DNA of 7,403 nucleotides, taken from positions 1 through 7,403 of the forward strand of contig JAATVR010000645.1 of NCBI GenBank assembly GCA_014523665.1. The letters run 5' to 3'. The DNA is from Nitrososphaerales archaeon TH526. Its GTDB lineage: Archaea; Thermoproteota; Nitrososphaeria; Nitrososphaerales; Nitrososphaeraceae. The position numbers were made by a program, and so were the translations under genes. The notes beneath the pieces were generated by a model that saw nothing but the letters and a program-made list of their open reading frames with translations, was not told the origin of the DNA and searched no databases. Below are positions 1-5,085 of the stretch, one piece after another (the stretch's first letter is position 1; every line of letters starts with the position of its first letter).

Positions 1-170
1 AAAATAGACAAAATAAAGTCAACATTAACATTGATAGTTATAGAAGGTCAGGGGAATAATTAGGATTAGCACGAACTGAAAAGTTACGAATCTACACCTC
101 CCCGGCCAATTCACTGAGTTACTTTTTGTTCGATCGAATTGCATAAAATTTGCTGAGTATCGACGCCTAG

Positions 171-356
171 GTGAAGTTGAGACATTACGTTTCTTTGAGT
201 GCTTTGACGCTGCTTACATCGTCATACTATTTCTTGTTTCTAGATTGGTATTATATTATTATTCACATATGTCAACTCTCTTTTGGTCAATTAGGTTTTC
301 ACGTTCACCCGCGTCCGCTGAAATATTCTAGTTTTAAGATATTGTTGTCCGCTTGA
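171..356 (+). CDS. Doubtful small hydrophobic protein (61 aa)
   Basis: No family is recognised. The ORF starts with GTG and has one hydrophobic stretch at about residues 6-34 (Leu, Tyr, Phe, Ile), which could be one membrane segment. The rest is basic and has His/Pro. A TATA-like gcataaaatt at 141-150 lies about 26 nt before the GTG, as expected for a leaderless archaeal gene. The stop is 2 nt from the stop of the convergent gene at 359. Against it: it is short, has no ATG, and its composition (many Tyr/Phe/Leu/Ile) is what AT-rich noncoding DNA gives. It may be spurious. Positions 1-170 upstream show no supportable gene, only short open stretches at the left edge and a 10-bp palindrome TTCGATCGAA at 129-138. 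Confidence 0.22.
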   Translation: MKLRHYVSLSALTLLTSSYYFLFLDWYYIIIHICQLSFGQLGFHVHPRPLKYSSFKILLSA

Positions 357-358
357 CT

Positions 359-697
359 CTAACTGATGTTTTGGAATGCCTGCGAAATTTGTGATTTTGC
401 CTCTTCCAAATCCTTATTGCTAGAGAGGAGAAGAGCATTTTCGGGCTTACCCCTTCCGTGCTTTATGACTATGGCGAGTCCGTCGTCTTTTGGTTGAACA
501 TCAAGGAATGTCCTAAAATTTAGCGTCTTCGAGTAGACAATTCGATGCGGGCGCACTTCCTCTATAACCGCATCACCCAGCGATTTTACGAACCTTCTAA
601 GCTCCAACAAGATCTCTCTGATATCTCCTCTTAAGGTGGTCAAATGATCTTCAAATTGCAAGCTTGTTTTATTCTTGACGAAACCGAATTCACTCAT
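359..697 (-). CDS. DUF5655-like small protein
   Basis: With the start at 697 this is a 112-aa soluble protein. From about residue 20 it follows the DUF5655 pattern as I remember it: a helix ending in a FVKSLGD-type turn, a strand with EEVRPHRIVYSK, then NFRTFLDVQPKDDGLAIVIKHGRG, and a C-terminal helix (DLEEAKSQISQAFQ). DUF5655 domains occur alone or attached to transport- or nuclease-like proteins, and their biochemical role is not established, so none is given. The ORF can be extended to an ATG at 730. I prefer the ATG at 697 because attaataaa (minus strand, 719-727) lies about 26 nt upstream of it, and the extra 11 residues (MINKGFVIMIL) would be encoded over that box. The gene converges on the doubtful ORF at 171-356. 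Confidence 0.75.
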   Translation of the reverse strand: MSEFGFVKNKTSLQFEDHLTTLRGDIREILLELRRFVKSLGDAVIEEVRPHRIVYSKTLNFRTFLDVQPKDDGLAIVIKHGRGKPENALLLSSNKDLEEAKSQISQAFQNIS

Positions 698-718
698 GAG
701 AATCATTATGACAAACCC

Positions 719-727
719 TTTATTAAT
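719..727 (-). promoter_or_regulatory. TATA-like box for the DUF5655-like gene
   Basis: On the minus strand this reads attaataaa, a good archaeal TATA box. Its centre is about 26 nt before the ATG at 697, so transcription would start at or next to that codon and give a leaderless mRNA. This favours 697 over 730 as the start. Confidence 0.45.
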
Positions 728-768
728 CATCGAGGCAACCTCAAACTGGATTTCTCAATATTCTAGAT

Positions 769-786
769 ATTGCACTATAGTGCAAT
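769..786. promoter_or_regulatory. 18-bp perfect palindrome, operator-like
   Basis: The sequence ATTGCACTATAGTGCAAT is its own reverse complement over all 18 bases. Its centre is TATA-like (CTATAG). Perfect palindromes of this size are typical binding sites of dimeric helix-turn-helix regulators. It lies 72 nt upstream of the 697 start, or about 40 nt upstream of the 730 start, of the DUF5655-like gene. The regulator is unknown. Confidence 0.4.
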
Positions 787-994
787 CTTGCGCGTTCCTA
801 TGCTATGCAAAAACAGAATCCCCTTATGTGACGAGCTCTCGATGAAGCAGTCATAAAATACTTTCGTTGTATTGAAAGAGGTTGACATGTTTCGGCATTC
901 AACTATGTATGAACATCTGATGGATATTATTAATCTGCCAGACTAGGGTCGTCAAGCGAATAAATCGAGTTAAATTAGGGTAGCCTATCGAGGG
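787..994. other. Intergenic stretch, no convincing gene
   Basis: No RNA gene or repeat is seen. A TATA-like cataaaata (852-860) precedes a 19-codon micro-ORF at 887-946 (+; MFRHSTMYEHLMDIINLPD), which is too short to support. Near the right end, tagcc (981-985) and ggcta (993-997) form a small hairpin at the stop codon of the minus-strand gene that ends at 995. It could help end that transcript, but it lacks a clear T-run. Confidence 0.4.
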
Positions 995-1303
995 CTAATT
1001 CCAAAGGGCGAGTCGTTCCTTAAGAGGGGCAAAGTGTCTTTCAATTTCATCAAAACGTTCATAGAAGCCGTCAGTGCGACGAAGGGTTTCAAAAGAGGAG
1101 TCTGTCTTAATTTTCTTCAAGACGCCGCTCACTTCATCGATCGTAACCCCATGTTTAATATCGTATTCTATTTGTTTTATGCAATTTGCAATAGTCCCGT
1201 ACCTGCGATGTTGTCTCTTCTCCCACGCTGATGCAGTCTCAGAAATTCCCTTTAAATACTTTACAATCGTCTTTTCCATATGTTCAATATGCCAATCTCT
1301 CAT
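995..1303 (-). CDS. Hypothetical helical protein (102 aa)
   Basis: No family is recognised. The product is hydrophilic, charged and probably all-helical (EHMEKTIVKYLKGISETASAWEKRQHRRYG, then KIKTDSSFETLRR and FDEIERHFAPLKERLALW). It has no signal peptide, membrane segment or metal-binding motif. The ORF extends to a GTG at 1333. I chose the ATG at 1303 because gatatatag on the minus strand at 1333-1341 has TATA spacing to a transcription start near 1311, and it overlaps the GTG. Codon use and charge balance look like a real gene. A short well-composed ORF (1311-1406) ends 7 nt upstream on the same strand, so the two may be parts of one disrupted gene. Confidence 0.6.
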   Translation of the reverse strand: MRDWHIEHMEKTIVKYLKGISETASAWEKRQHRRYGTIANCIKQIEYDIKHGVTIDEVSGVLKKIKTDSSFETLRRTDGFYERFDEIERHFAPLKERLALWN

Positions 1304-1310
1304 AGGAAAG

Positions 1311-1406
1311 CTATTCTGGGTCAAAAGCTCCACTATATATCCCTCTGCCTGACATATAAGCTAAAGCCCCTTTCCAATAGTTTGTTTGTTCTGCTGGTTG
1401 TCCCAA
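1311..1406 (-). CDS. Possible 31-aa gene or remnant
   Basis: On the minus strand a TTG at 1406 opens 31 codons to a TAG at 1311-1313: MGQPAEQTNYWKGALAYM followed by SGRGIYSGAFDPE. The same frame is open further upstream (residues ENRFIKKILDARET) to a TAA. The composition (Trp, Tyr, Gly, Pro, charged residues, few Leu/Ile repeats) looks more like protein than random AT-rich DNA. A strong TATA-like atttataaa (1432-1440, minus) lies about 30 nt before the TTG, allowing a near-leaderless mRNA. It could be a real micro-gene, or the 5' part of a gene broken by a frameshift whose remainder is the hypothetical protein at 995-1303. I do not recognise the family. Confidence 0.3.
   Translation of the reverse strand: MGQPAEQTNYWKGALAYMSGRGIYSGAFDPE
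1333..1341 (-). promoter_or_regulatory. TATA-like box for the 102-aa gene
   Basis: The minus strand reads gatatatag, centred at about 1337. A start about 26 nt downstream (near 1311) would leave an 8-nt leader before the ATG at 1303. The same bases are also read as codons of the small ORF 1311-1406, so either the box or that ORF may be fortuitous. Confidence 0.35.
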
Positions 1407-1431
1407 TGTTTCTCGAGCATCTAAAATCTTT

Positions 1432-1440
1432 TTTATAAAT
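1432..1440 (-). promoter_or_regulatory. Strong TATA-like box
   Basis: The minus strand reads atttataaa followed by an A-run, close to the archaeal consensus TTTATAAA. It would place a transcription start near 1410, just before the TTG at 1406. The alternative is chance occurrence in AT-rich DNA. Confidence 0.35.
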
Positions 1441-1585
1441 CGATTCTCTTAGATCATCTAATCATGCTCTCGAGGAGCCGGATAGACATTCAATTGTGTG
1501 CTTAAGATTGATTTTTTTTAGAGGTTAATTTAAAATGCAAAGTATCAAGGTTTCATACAAATCGTCCCGAGAATTCAGCACATTT

Positions 1586-1593
1586 AAAAAAAA
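1586..1593 (-). terminator. Oligo-T terminator of the phosphatase gene
   Basis: The minus strand carries eight consecutive T about 45 nt after the phosphatase stop codon. Runs of T without a strong GC hairpin are the usual intrinsic termination signal in archaea. A weak flanking inverted repeat attcag/ctgaat (1572-1577, 1599-1604) surrounds it. Confidence 0.45.
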
Positions 1594-1636
1594 GAATCCT
1601 GAATCCAATCCCTTGCTAGACCTACAATGGGGGCAC

Positions 1637-2161
1637 CTAGACCAACCCAGTCGTCTTTTTTAGATGTTCCTCGAAGCTTTGTAACGCTGATATCTGTTCC
1701 TCAGATTGAATCGAACCTGGTCTCAAAATTCTGATCCTTTTGATGGCTTCTAGGGAGGATAGATTACGGTCTTGTTTCATGAAGTATGCTGCAAGAATGG
1801 TTCCGGTCCTTCCTTTTCCAGCTGCACAATGCACCAAAACTGGTTTATCTTCGTTAATGTGTTGGTCTATATATCGAACCGTTGATTCCAAAATTTCAAG
1901 GGTTGGAGCACAAAAATCATCAACCTTCAGATGCACGTACTCCAGTCTCTGACTGGTATTGGCCAGCCATGAAGGTGGAAGTGGGCTTTCCCTAATCGTG
2001 ATGACACTCCTGATACCATTCTTTGCAACCCACAACAGTTGTGGCAAATTGACTGGCATGCCACTGCCGGCTAGTTTTTTCTCTATCACCCAGCTAAAAT
2101 TTGTTGGTCGATTTGCAAATCGCCCATGAAACCAACGGTACGTATTGCCAATTCTAGTCAT
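1637..2161 (-). CDS. DUSP23/VHZ-like protein-tyrosine phosphatase
   Basis: This is a cysteine-dependent phosphatase that hydrolyses phosphotyrosine and perhaps phosphoserine/threonine; it is 174 aa and cytosolic. The P-loop HCAAGKGRTG is at residues 111-120, with the nucleophile Cys112 and the phosphate-binding Arg118. The general acid is Asp82 in VDDFCAP. Around them lie NFSWVIEKKLAGSGMP (21-36), an IRSVITI strand (50-56) and IKRIRILRPGSIQSEEQ (140-156). This order and spacing match human DUSP23 (as remembered: NFSWV..RLAG, PDFCPP, HC.LG.GRTGT, IRRLRPGSIET.EQ). All catalytic residues are present and the length is close to that of the family, with about 15-20 extra N-terminal residues. The start is ATG. 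A TATA-like catatattc (2195-2203) precedes it, and it diverges from the dehydrogenase gene. The substrate is not predictable from the sequence. Confidence 0.93.
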   Translation of the reverse strand: MTRIGNTYRWFHGRFANRPTNFSWVIEKKLAGSGMPVNLPQLLWVAKNGIRSVITIRESPLPPSWLANTSQRLEYVHLKVDDFCAPTLEILESTVRYIDQHINEDKPVLVHCAAGKGRTGTILAAYFMKQDRNLSSLEAIKRIRILRPGSIQSEEQISALQSFEEHLKKTTGLV

Positions 2162-2194
2162 GTAGTTGTTTTGAATGATTTACCTACAAGAAGA

Positions 2195-2203
2195 GAATAT
2201 ATG
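2195..2203 (-). promoter_or_regulatory. TATA-like box of the phosphatase gene
   Basis: The minus strand reads catatattc, centred about 37 nt before the ATG at 2161. This would give a start near 2173 and a leader of about 12 nt. An alternative box, tttaaaag, lies about 10 nt further upstream. Confidence 0.35.
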
Positions 2204-2322
2204 TCTTTTAAATCGACATGGAGGCCCCATAATTGAGAAGGTGAATAATCCATCGGCACTGCATTCTTATTCCATATAGATCCTAGTTATGCAACGGTTA
2301 AATATTGCAGTGGGCAGTTCAG

Positions 2323-3060
2323 ATGGGCAGTGTCAATTGGTGGCTCAAATTGATTAAACATGATTTCTCTGGTAAGATTGTTCTGATTACTGGAAGTTCA
2401 GGCGCTGTAGGGAGTCGGTTATTGGACTTTTTCACCTCCCATGGTGCTACGACCATTGGAACTTACCTAGATGAAATGAAAATCAATATCGCTCGTTCAA
2501 AATCTGAAGGGATCGACCTTATTCGATGTAATACTATGGAGAATGACGACGTGACCTCTCTTGTTGGTACAATTACCAAGAAACACGGTCGAATAGATAT
2601 TCTAGTGAATACTGTGGGGGGATATTTAGGTGGCAAGAGTGTAGTCGACCTTGAAGAGGAAGAATGGAACAAGATGTTTGGTTTAAATCTACTTTCGGCA
2701 TTCCTAATCACCAAGCATGTTGTCCCGCTCATGCTCCAATCCGATTATGGTAAGATAGTTCATATTTCTTCGTACACGGGGATATCGGCTCAAGGGTTGG
2801 ATTCGGCTTATGCTTCATCAAAAGCAGGCCTGATAAGATTTGTGGAATCCGTTTCGAAAGAATTGAAGAATCGTAATCTCACCGTTAACTGTGTATTACC
2901 TTCGATTATCGATACTAAAGCAAACAGGAAAATGATGGCTGATGCCGATTTCAAGCAATGGATTAGCATAGACGAGCTAGTGGCTGTTATTGCGTTCTTG
3001 AGTTCTGATGACTCTCGCGCAATAACTGGTTCAGCAATACCAGTGCTCAAACCAAATTAG
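2323..3060 (+). CDS. Short-chain dehydrogenase/reductase (SDR)
   Basis: This is an NAD(P)-dependent oxidoreductase of the classical SDR family, 245 aa from the ATG at 2323 and cytosolic. Numbered from that ATG: the dinucleotide-binding TGSSGAVG at 23-30 (TGxxxGxG form), VNTVGG at 95-100 in place of NNAG, Asn122 in LNLL, catalytic Ser150 in HISSYTG, and YASSK with Tyr163 and Lys167. The LPSIIDT segment (193-199) matches the usual PG...T region, and the C-terminus ITGSAIPV matches the family's ...TGQ.I.V end, although the normal V-D-G-G tail is replaced by LKPN. The tetrad is complete, so activity is expected; the substrate cannot be named. A TTG at 2305 would add six residues, but ATG followed by the typical DFSGKIVLITG N-terminus is preferred. 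A weak TATA-like ccatatag (2272-2279) lies upstream. The gene diverges from the phosphatase and converges on the winged-helix gene. Confidence 0.92.
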   Translation: MGSVNWWLKLIKHDFSGKIVLITGSSGAVGSRLLDFFTSHGATTIGTYLDEMKINIARSKSEGIDLIRCNTMENDDVTSLVGTITKKHGRIDILVNTVGGYLGGKSVVDLEEEEWNKMFGLNLLSAFLITKHVVPLMLQSDYGKIVHISSYTGISAQGLDSAYASSKAGLIRFVESVSKELKNRNLTVNCVLPSIIDTKANRKMMADADFKQWISIDELVAVIAFLSSDDSRAITGSAIPVLKPN

Positions 3061-3104
3061 CTTGACAATCACTAACACATTTAGAAATTAGAAAAGTGAT
3101 CGGT

Positions 3105-3425
3105 TTAGCTTAGAAAGGAAATGATCCTCCCCACCAGATCATTTTCGCGGGGCCTGGTAGTTTCCAATAGCGCTACCCCATCTAAAGTAGCAGAAAAATA
3201 TTCTCTGTAATAGATGCGCATTTTCCGCTTTAATGTCCTTTCCACCAAACCATTTTCCATAAGGTCGGTAACTAATTGAGAAACAATCAATGGATTAAGT
3301 TCGGTTTGACTTGAAATTTTGCTCTCTGATTTGGAGCTACCCTTAACACAACTAAGTATTTGGATATGCCACTTTGTCAGGCGTGAGTCGGTGCTATCAA
3401 AGGTCCTAGCATTCAAATCTTCCAT
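3105..3425 (-). CDS. Winged-helix DNA-binding protein
   Basis: This 106-aa protein has a predicted winged helix-turn-helix fold. HIQILSCVKGSSKSESKISSQTE (two helices) is at residues 20-42, a recognition-type helix NPLIVSQLVTDLMENGLVER at 44-63, and a basic beta-wing RTLKRKMRIYYREYFSATLDGVALLE at 63-88. This arrangement is typical of the small MarR/PadR/ArsR-like regulators that are numerous in thaumarchaea. No metal- or ligand-binding site is visible. The start is ATG; ttaataat-type DNA (about 3446-3453) lies roughly 25 nt upstream, so the mRNA may be leaderless. It is transcribed away from the methyltransferase gene across a 220-nt gap, a layout in which the regulator often controls itself and its neighbour. 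That role is inferred. Confidence 0.75.
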   Translation of the reverse strand: MEDLNARTFDSTDSRLTKWHIQILSCVKGSSKSESKISSQTELNPLIVSQLVTDLMENGLVERTLKRKMRIYYREYFSATLDGVALLETTRPRENDLVGRIISFLS

Positions 3426-3645
3426 CTAAATTAGCTAGAGTCGATTATTAATGTAACTGTCGAGCTAGGCGTCAAAGGTATAATATTTTCTCTTCTGTCA
3501 TAACGGTCGGTTAGTGTGGTCAGTATCATAAATTATAAGATCAACCAGTTGTGCTCTAAATTAGAACGGATTTCATCATACCAGGCTATTTTTATGACAT
3601 TTCCAAATAAATAACATTAATTGGGAATTGTTTAGATAGAAAGTA
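3426..3645. promoter_or_regulatory. Divergent promoter region with a 10-bp direct repeat
   Basis: This region holds the starts of the winged-helix gene (leftward) and the methyltransferase gene (rightward). TCTAAATTAG occurs twice, at 3425-3434 (next to the winged-helix start codon) and at 3555-3564; it could be a regulator site or chance. TATA-like candidates are ttaataat near 3446-3453 for the leftward gene and aaataaata (3605-3613) about 37 nt before the GTG at 3646. No RNA gene was seen. Confidence 0.35.
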
Positions 3646-4464
3646 GTGGACAGTTCTTCGGACCCTGGAGAATATTGGCAAAATAGGCTCACAGCAAACT
3701 ATAGTCTGGATGGAACAGGATTCCAGGCCCTTGGCCAGGAGTACAACAAATGGATGTATCGAATAAGGAAAGTTATCGTAAAAAAGGCGGTCAAAAGGAT
3801 GATATCTAAACTTGATGTCAAGGATGTGTTTGATATTGGTTCAGGCACCGGGTTTTACATTGAGATGTGGATAAAATTGGGCGCCAGTGGAGTTATAGGA
3901 AGTGATATAACGGACGTTGCAGTGTTGAATCTGAGGCAGAATTATCCGTCCAATGAATTCTTCAAACTTGATATTGGGCAAGAGGTACTGCCAGATGAGC
4001 TTTCTGCCAAAAAGTTTGACATCATATCTGCTTTTGATGTATTATTCCACATAACCGAAGATGTTCGATATAGTAATGCAATATTGAATATTAACCACCT
4101 TTTAAGAAAAGATGGGATTTTCTTGTTCTCTGAGAATTTTCTTCATCGTGATGCCCTGAGATCCCAGCATCAGGTGAGCCGTCCGCTTGCTTCAATCGAA
4201 AGGTTACTCCAGGAGGCCGGATTTACAATATTAGATAGGATTCCTATGTTTGTAATCATGAATGCACCGGTGGATACGAATAATAGGATTCTTCCATCAA
4301 CATGGAAGTCGATTAGAGTCGCTGCAAAGAAAGGGAAATTTGCATCGAACATCACCGGCTGTATACTTTATCCTTTGGAATTAGTTCTTACTAGTATAGC
4401 CAGGGAAGGACCATCGACCGAATTGATGATCTGCAAAAAACTTGAAGAATGTTCTCAATATTAG
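3646..4464 (+). CDS. Class I SAM-dependent methyltransferase
   Basis: This 272-aa enzyme would transfer a methyl group from S-adenosylmethionine to an unidentified small molecule or glycan. Motif I is VFDIGSGTGFY at 61-71, Asp87 (GSDIT) would hold the ribose, LDIGQ at 108-112 is the usual acidic loop, and FDIISAFDVLFHI at 124-136 is motif IV. HLLRKDGIFLFSENF at 151-165 is the post-IV strand. The N-terminus (YWQNRLTANYSLDGTGFQALG, YNKWMYRIRK) resembles a subgroup I remember from surface-polysaccharide gene clusters; treat this as a hint. The C-terminal 70 residues are not conserved motifs. GTG at 3646 is the only start before an in-frame TAG two codons upstream; the next candidate, ATG at residue 37, would cut conserved sequence. 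It is divergent from the winged-helix gene and convergent with the gene ending at 4565. Confidence 0.88.
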   Translation: MDSSSDPGEYWQNRLTANYSLDGTGFQALGQEYNKWMYRIRKVIVKKAVKRMISKLDVKDVFDIGSGTGFYIEMWIKLGASGVIGSDITDVAVLNLRQNYPSNEFFKLDIGQEVLPDELSAKKFDIISAFDVLFHITEDVRYSNAILNINHLLRKDGIFLFSENFLHRDALRSQHQVSRPLASIERLLQEAGFTILDRIPMFVIMNAPVDTNNRILPSTWKSIRVAAKKGKFASNITGCILYPLELVLTSIAREGPSTELMICKKLEECSQY

Positions 4465-4564
4465 GAAAGGATAGAAACCGACCACATTTTGATGATATCC
4501 TTGTCTAATTAGCATTCTAAAGTTTGAATTATACACGTGGCTAGTTTGACTATTCCTCACAGAT

Positions 4565-4837
4565 TCATCGACTTTGGTTGACTCTCTTCCGATACCAAAT
4601 GAAAAGCAGTATTCCTCCAATTGCTATTCCAAATAGAGAATATACATATGAGTTAGTGACGATAAAACAGTTCCATTCAAGCACTCTTAGGATTGGATTT
4701 TGCAATGTCGGGTCCTCCTGGTTGAGGATGGACAGACATCGAAAACCCTCCGAATTTAGGTCCAATGCCAAGACAGAGAAGACTGCTATAAAAAATACAC
4801 CATAATAGAAGTAGCCTTCTGCCCATGGTAGTTTCAA
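4565..4837 (-). CDS. Small two-helix membrane protein
   Basis: This 90-aa ORF of unknown family has two clear hydrophobic segments, residues 9-27 (YFYYGVFFIAVFSVLALDL) and 64-82 (YVYSLFGIAIGGILLFIWY). The second is followed by RKRVNQSR, so the C-terminus should be cytosolic. That makes a hairpin with an outside loop of about 36 residues holding two cysteines (34 and 57) that could form a disulfide. The start is uncertain: TTG at 4837 is the only start codon before the first helix, and an in-frame TAG lies three codons upstream (4844-4846). Beyond that TAG the same frame is open for about 40 codons of protein-like sequence, so the 5' end may be broken or longer. No good TATA box was seen. Confidence 0.55.
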   Translation of the reverse strand: MKLPWAEGYFYYGVFFIAVFSVLALDLNSEGFRCLSILNQEDPTLQNPILRVLEWNCFIVTNSYVYSLFGIAIGGILLFIWYRKRVNQSR

Positions 4838-5052
4838 TTGAATCTAGAACACTGTACCGAATTTGTCAACACCTGAAACCTTGAGACGTCCAAAACCTGA
4901 TAGAAATGCTTGCAACAATATTTCAGTAACAAACAACACACGCCTAAAAAAATTGTAGTCATAAGGTCATAAGTATTCCCGATTTTCTCATGTCATCCAC
5001 GACTTTCTTGCGAAATCTCACTATAGAATCTTACCGTACATTAGACGTAAAA
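4838..5052. other. Gap upstream of the alanine-rich gene
   Basis: There is no RNA gene and no convincing complete CDS. It contains the open minus-strand stretch (about 4846-4970) in frame with the membrane-protein gene, a 43-codon overlapping ORF in another frame ending at its TTG, and a run of seven A at 4946-4952. An in-frame ATG of the alanine-rich gene occurs at 4990 but lies before its TATA box. Confidence 0.4.
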
Positions 5053-5064
5053 ATATTTATAAAG
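5053..5064 (+). promoter_or_regulatory. TATA box of the alanine-rich secreted protein
   Basis: The sequence atatttataaag matches the archaeal TATA consensus and is preceded by a purine-rich stretch (gtaaaa) where a BRE would lie. Its centre is about 26 nt before the GTG at 5086, so the mRNA would begin at or within a few bases of that codon. This picks GTG 5086 over the in-frame ATG at 4990. Confidence 0.6.
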
Positions 5065-5085
5065 TATTGCTCCGGCACAGTACTT

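Larger units (their letters stand above)
1407..1636. other. Intergenic stretch with A/T runs
   Basis: This lies downstream of the phosphatase gene. Apart from the TATA-like box at 1432-1440 and the terminator at 1586-1593 it holds a plus-strand run of eight T (1512-1519) with no plus-strand gene before it. Only ORFs of about a dozen codons are seen (for example minus-strand LNVYPAPREHD ending near 1457). No tRNA or structured RNA was recognised. Confidence 0.4.

Noticed and set aside
1..63. Open frame at the left edge ending in TAG at 61-63
   Set aside because: Only 20 codons visible, no recognisable sequence; may or may not be a gene end.
887..946. 19-codon micro-ORF behind a TATA-like box
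   Set aside because: Too short to separate from chance.
1034..1352. Plus-strand ORFs 1034-1231 and 1074-1352
   Set aside because: Antisense to the better-composed hypothetical gene at 995-1303; Cys/Phe/Leu-rich shadow composition.
1740..1952. Plus-strand ORF antisense to the phosphatase
   Set aside because: It lies wholly inside a gene with complete catalytic motifs.
2463..3050. Minus-strand ORFs 2463-2732 and 2808-3050
   Set aside because: Antisense to the dehydrogenase, which has all SDR motifs.
4170..4620. Minus-strand ORFs 4170-4355 and 4381-4620
   Set aside because: Antisense to the methyltransferase or overlapping the membrane protein in another frame; no motif.
4578..4805. Plus-strand ORF opposite the membrane-protein gene
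   Set aside because: The opposite strand shows two well-formed membrane helices with a basic tail; this frame shows nothing comparable.
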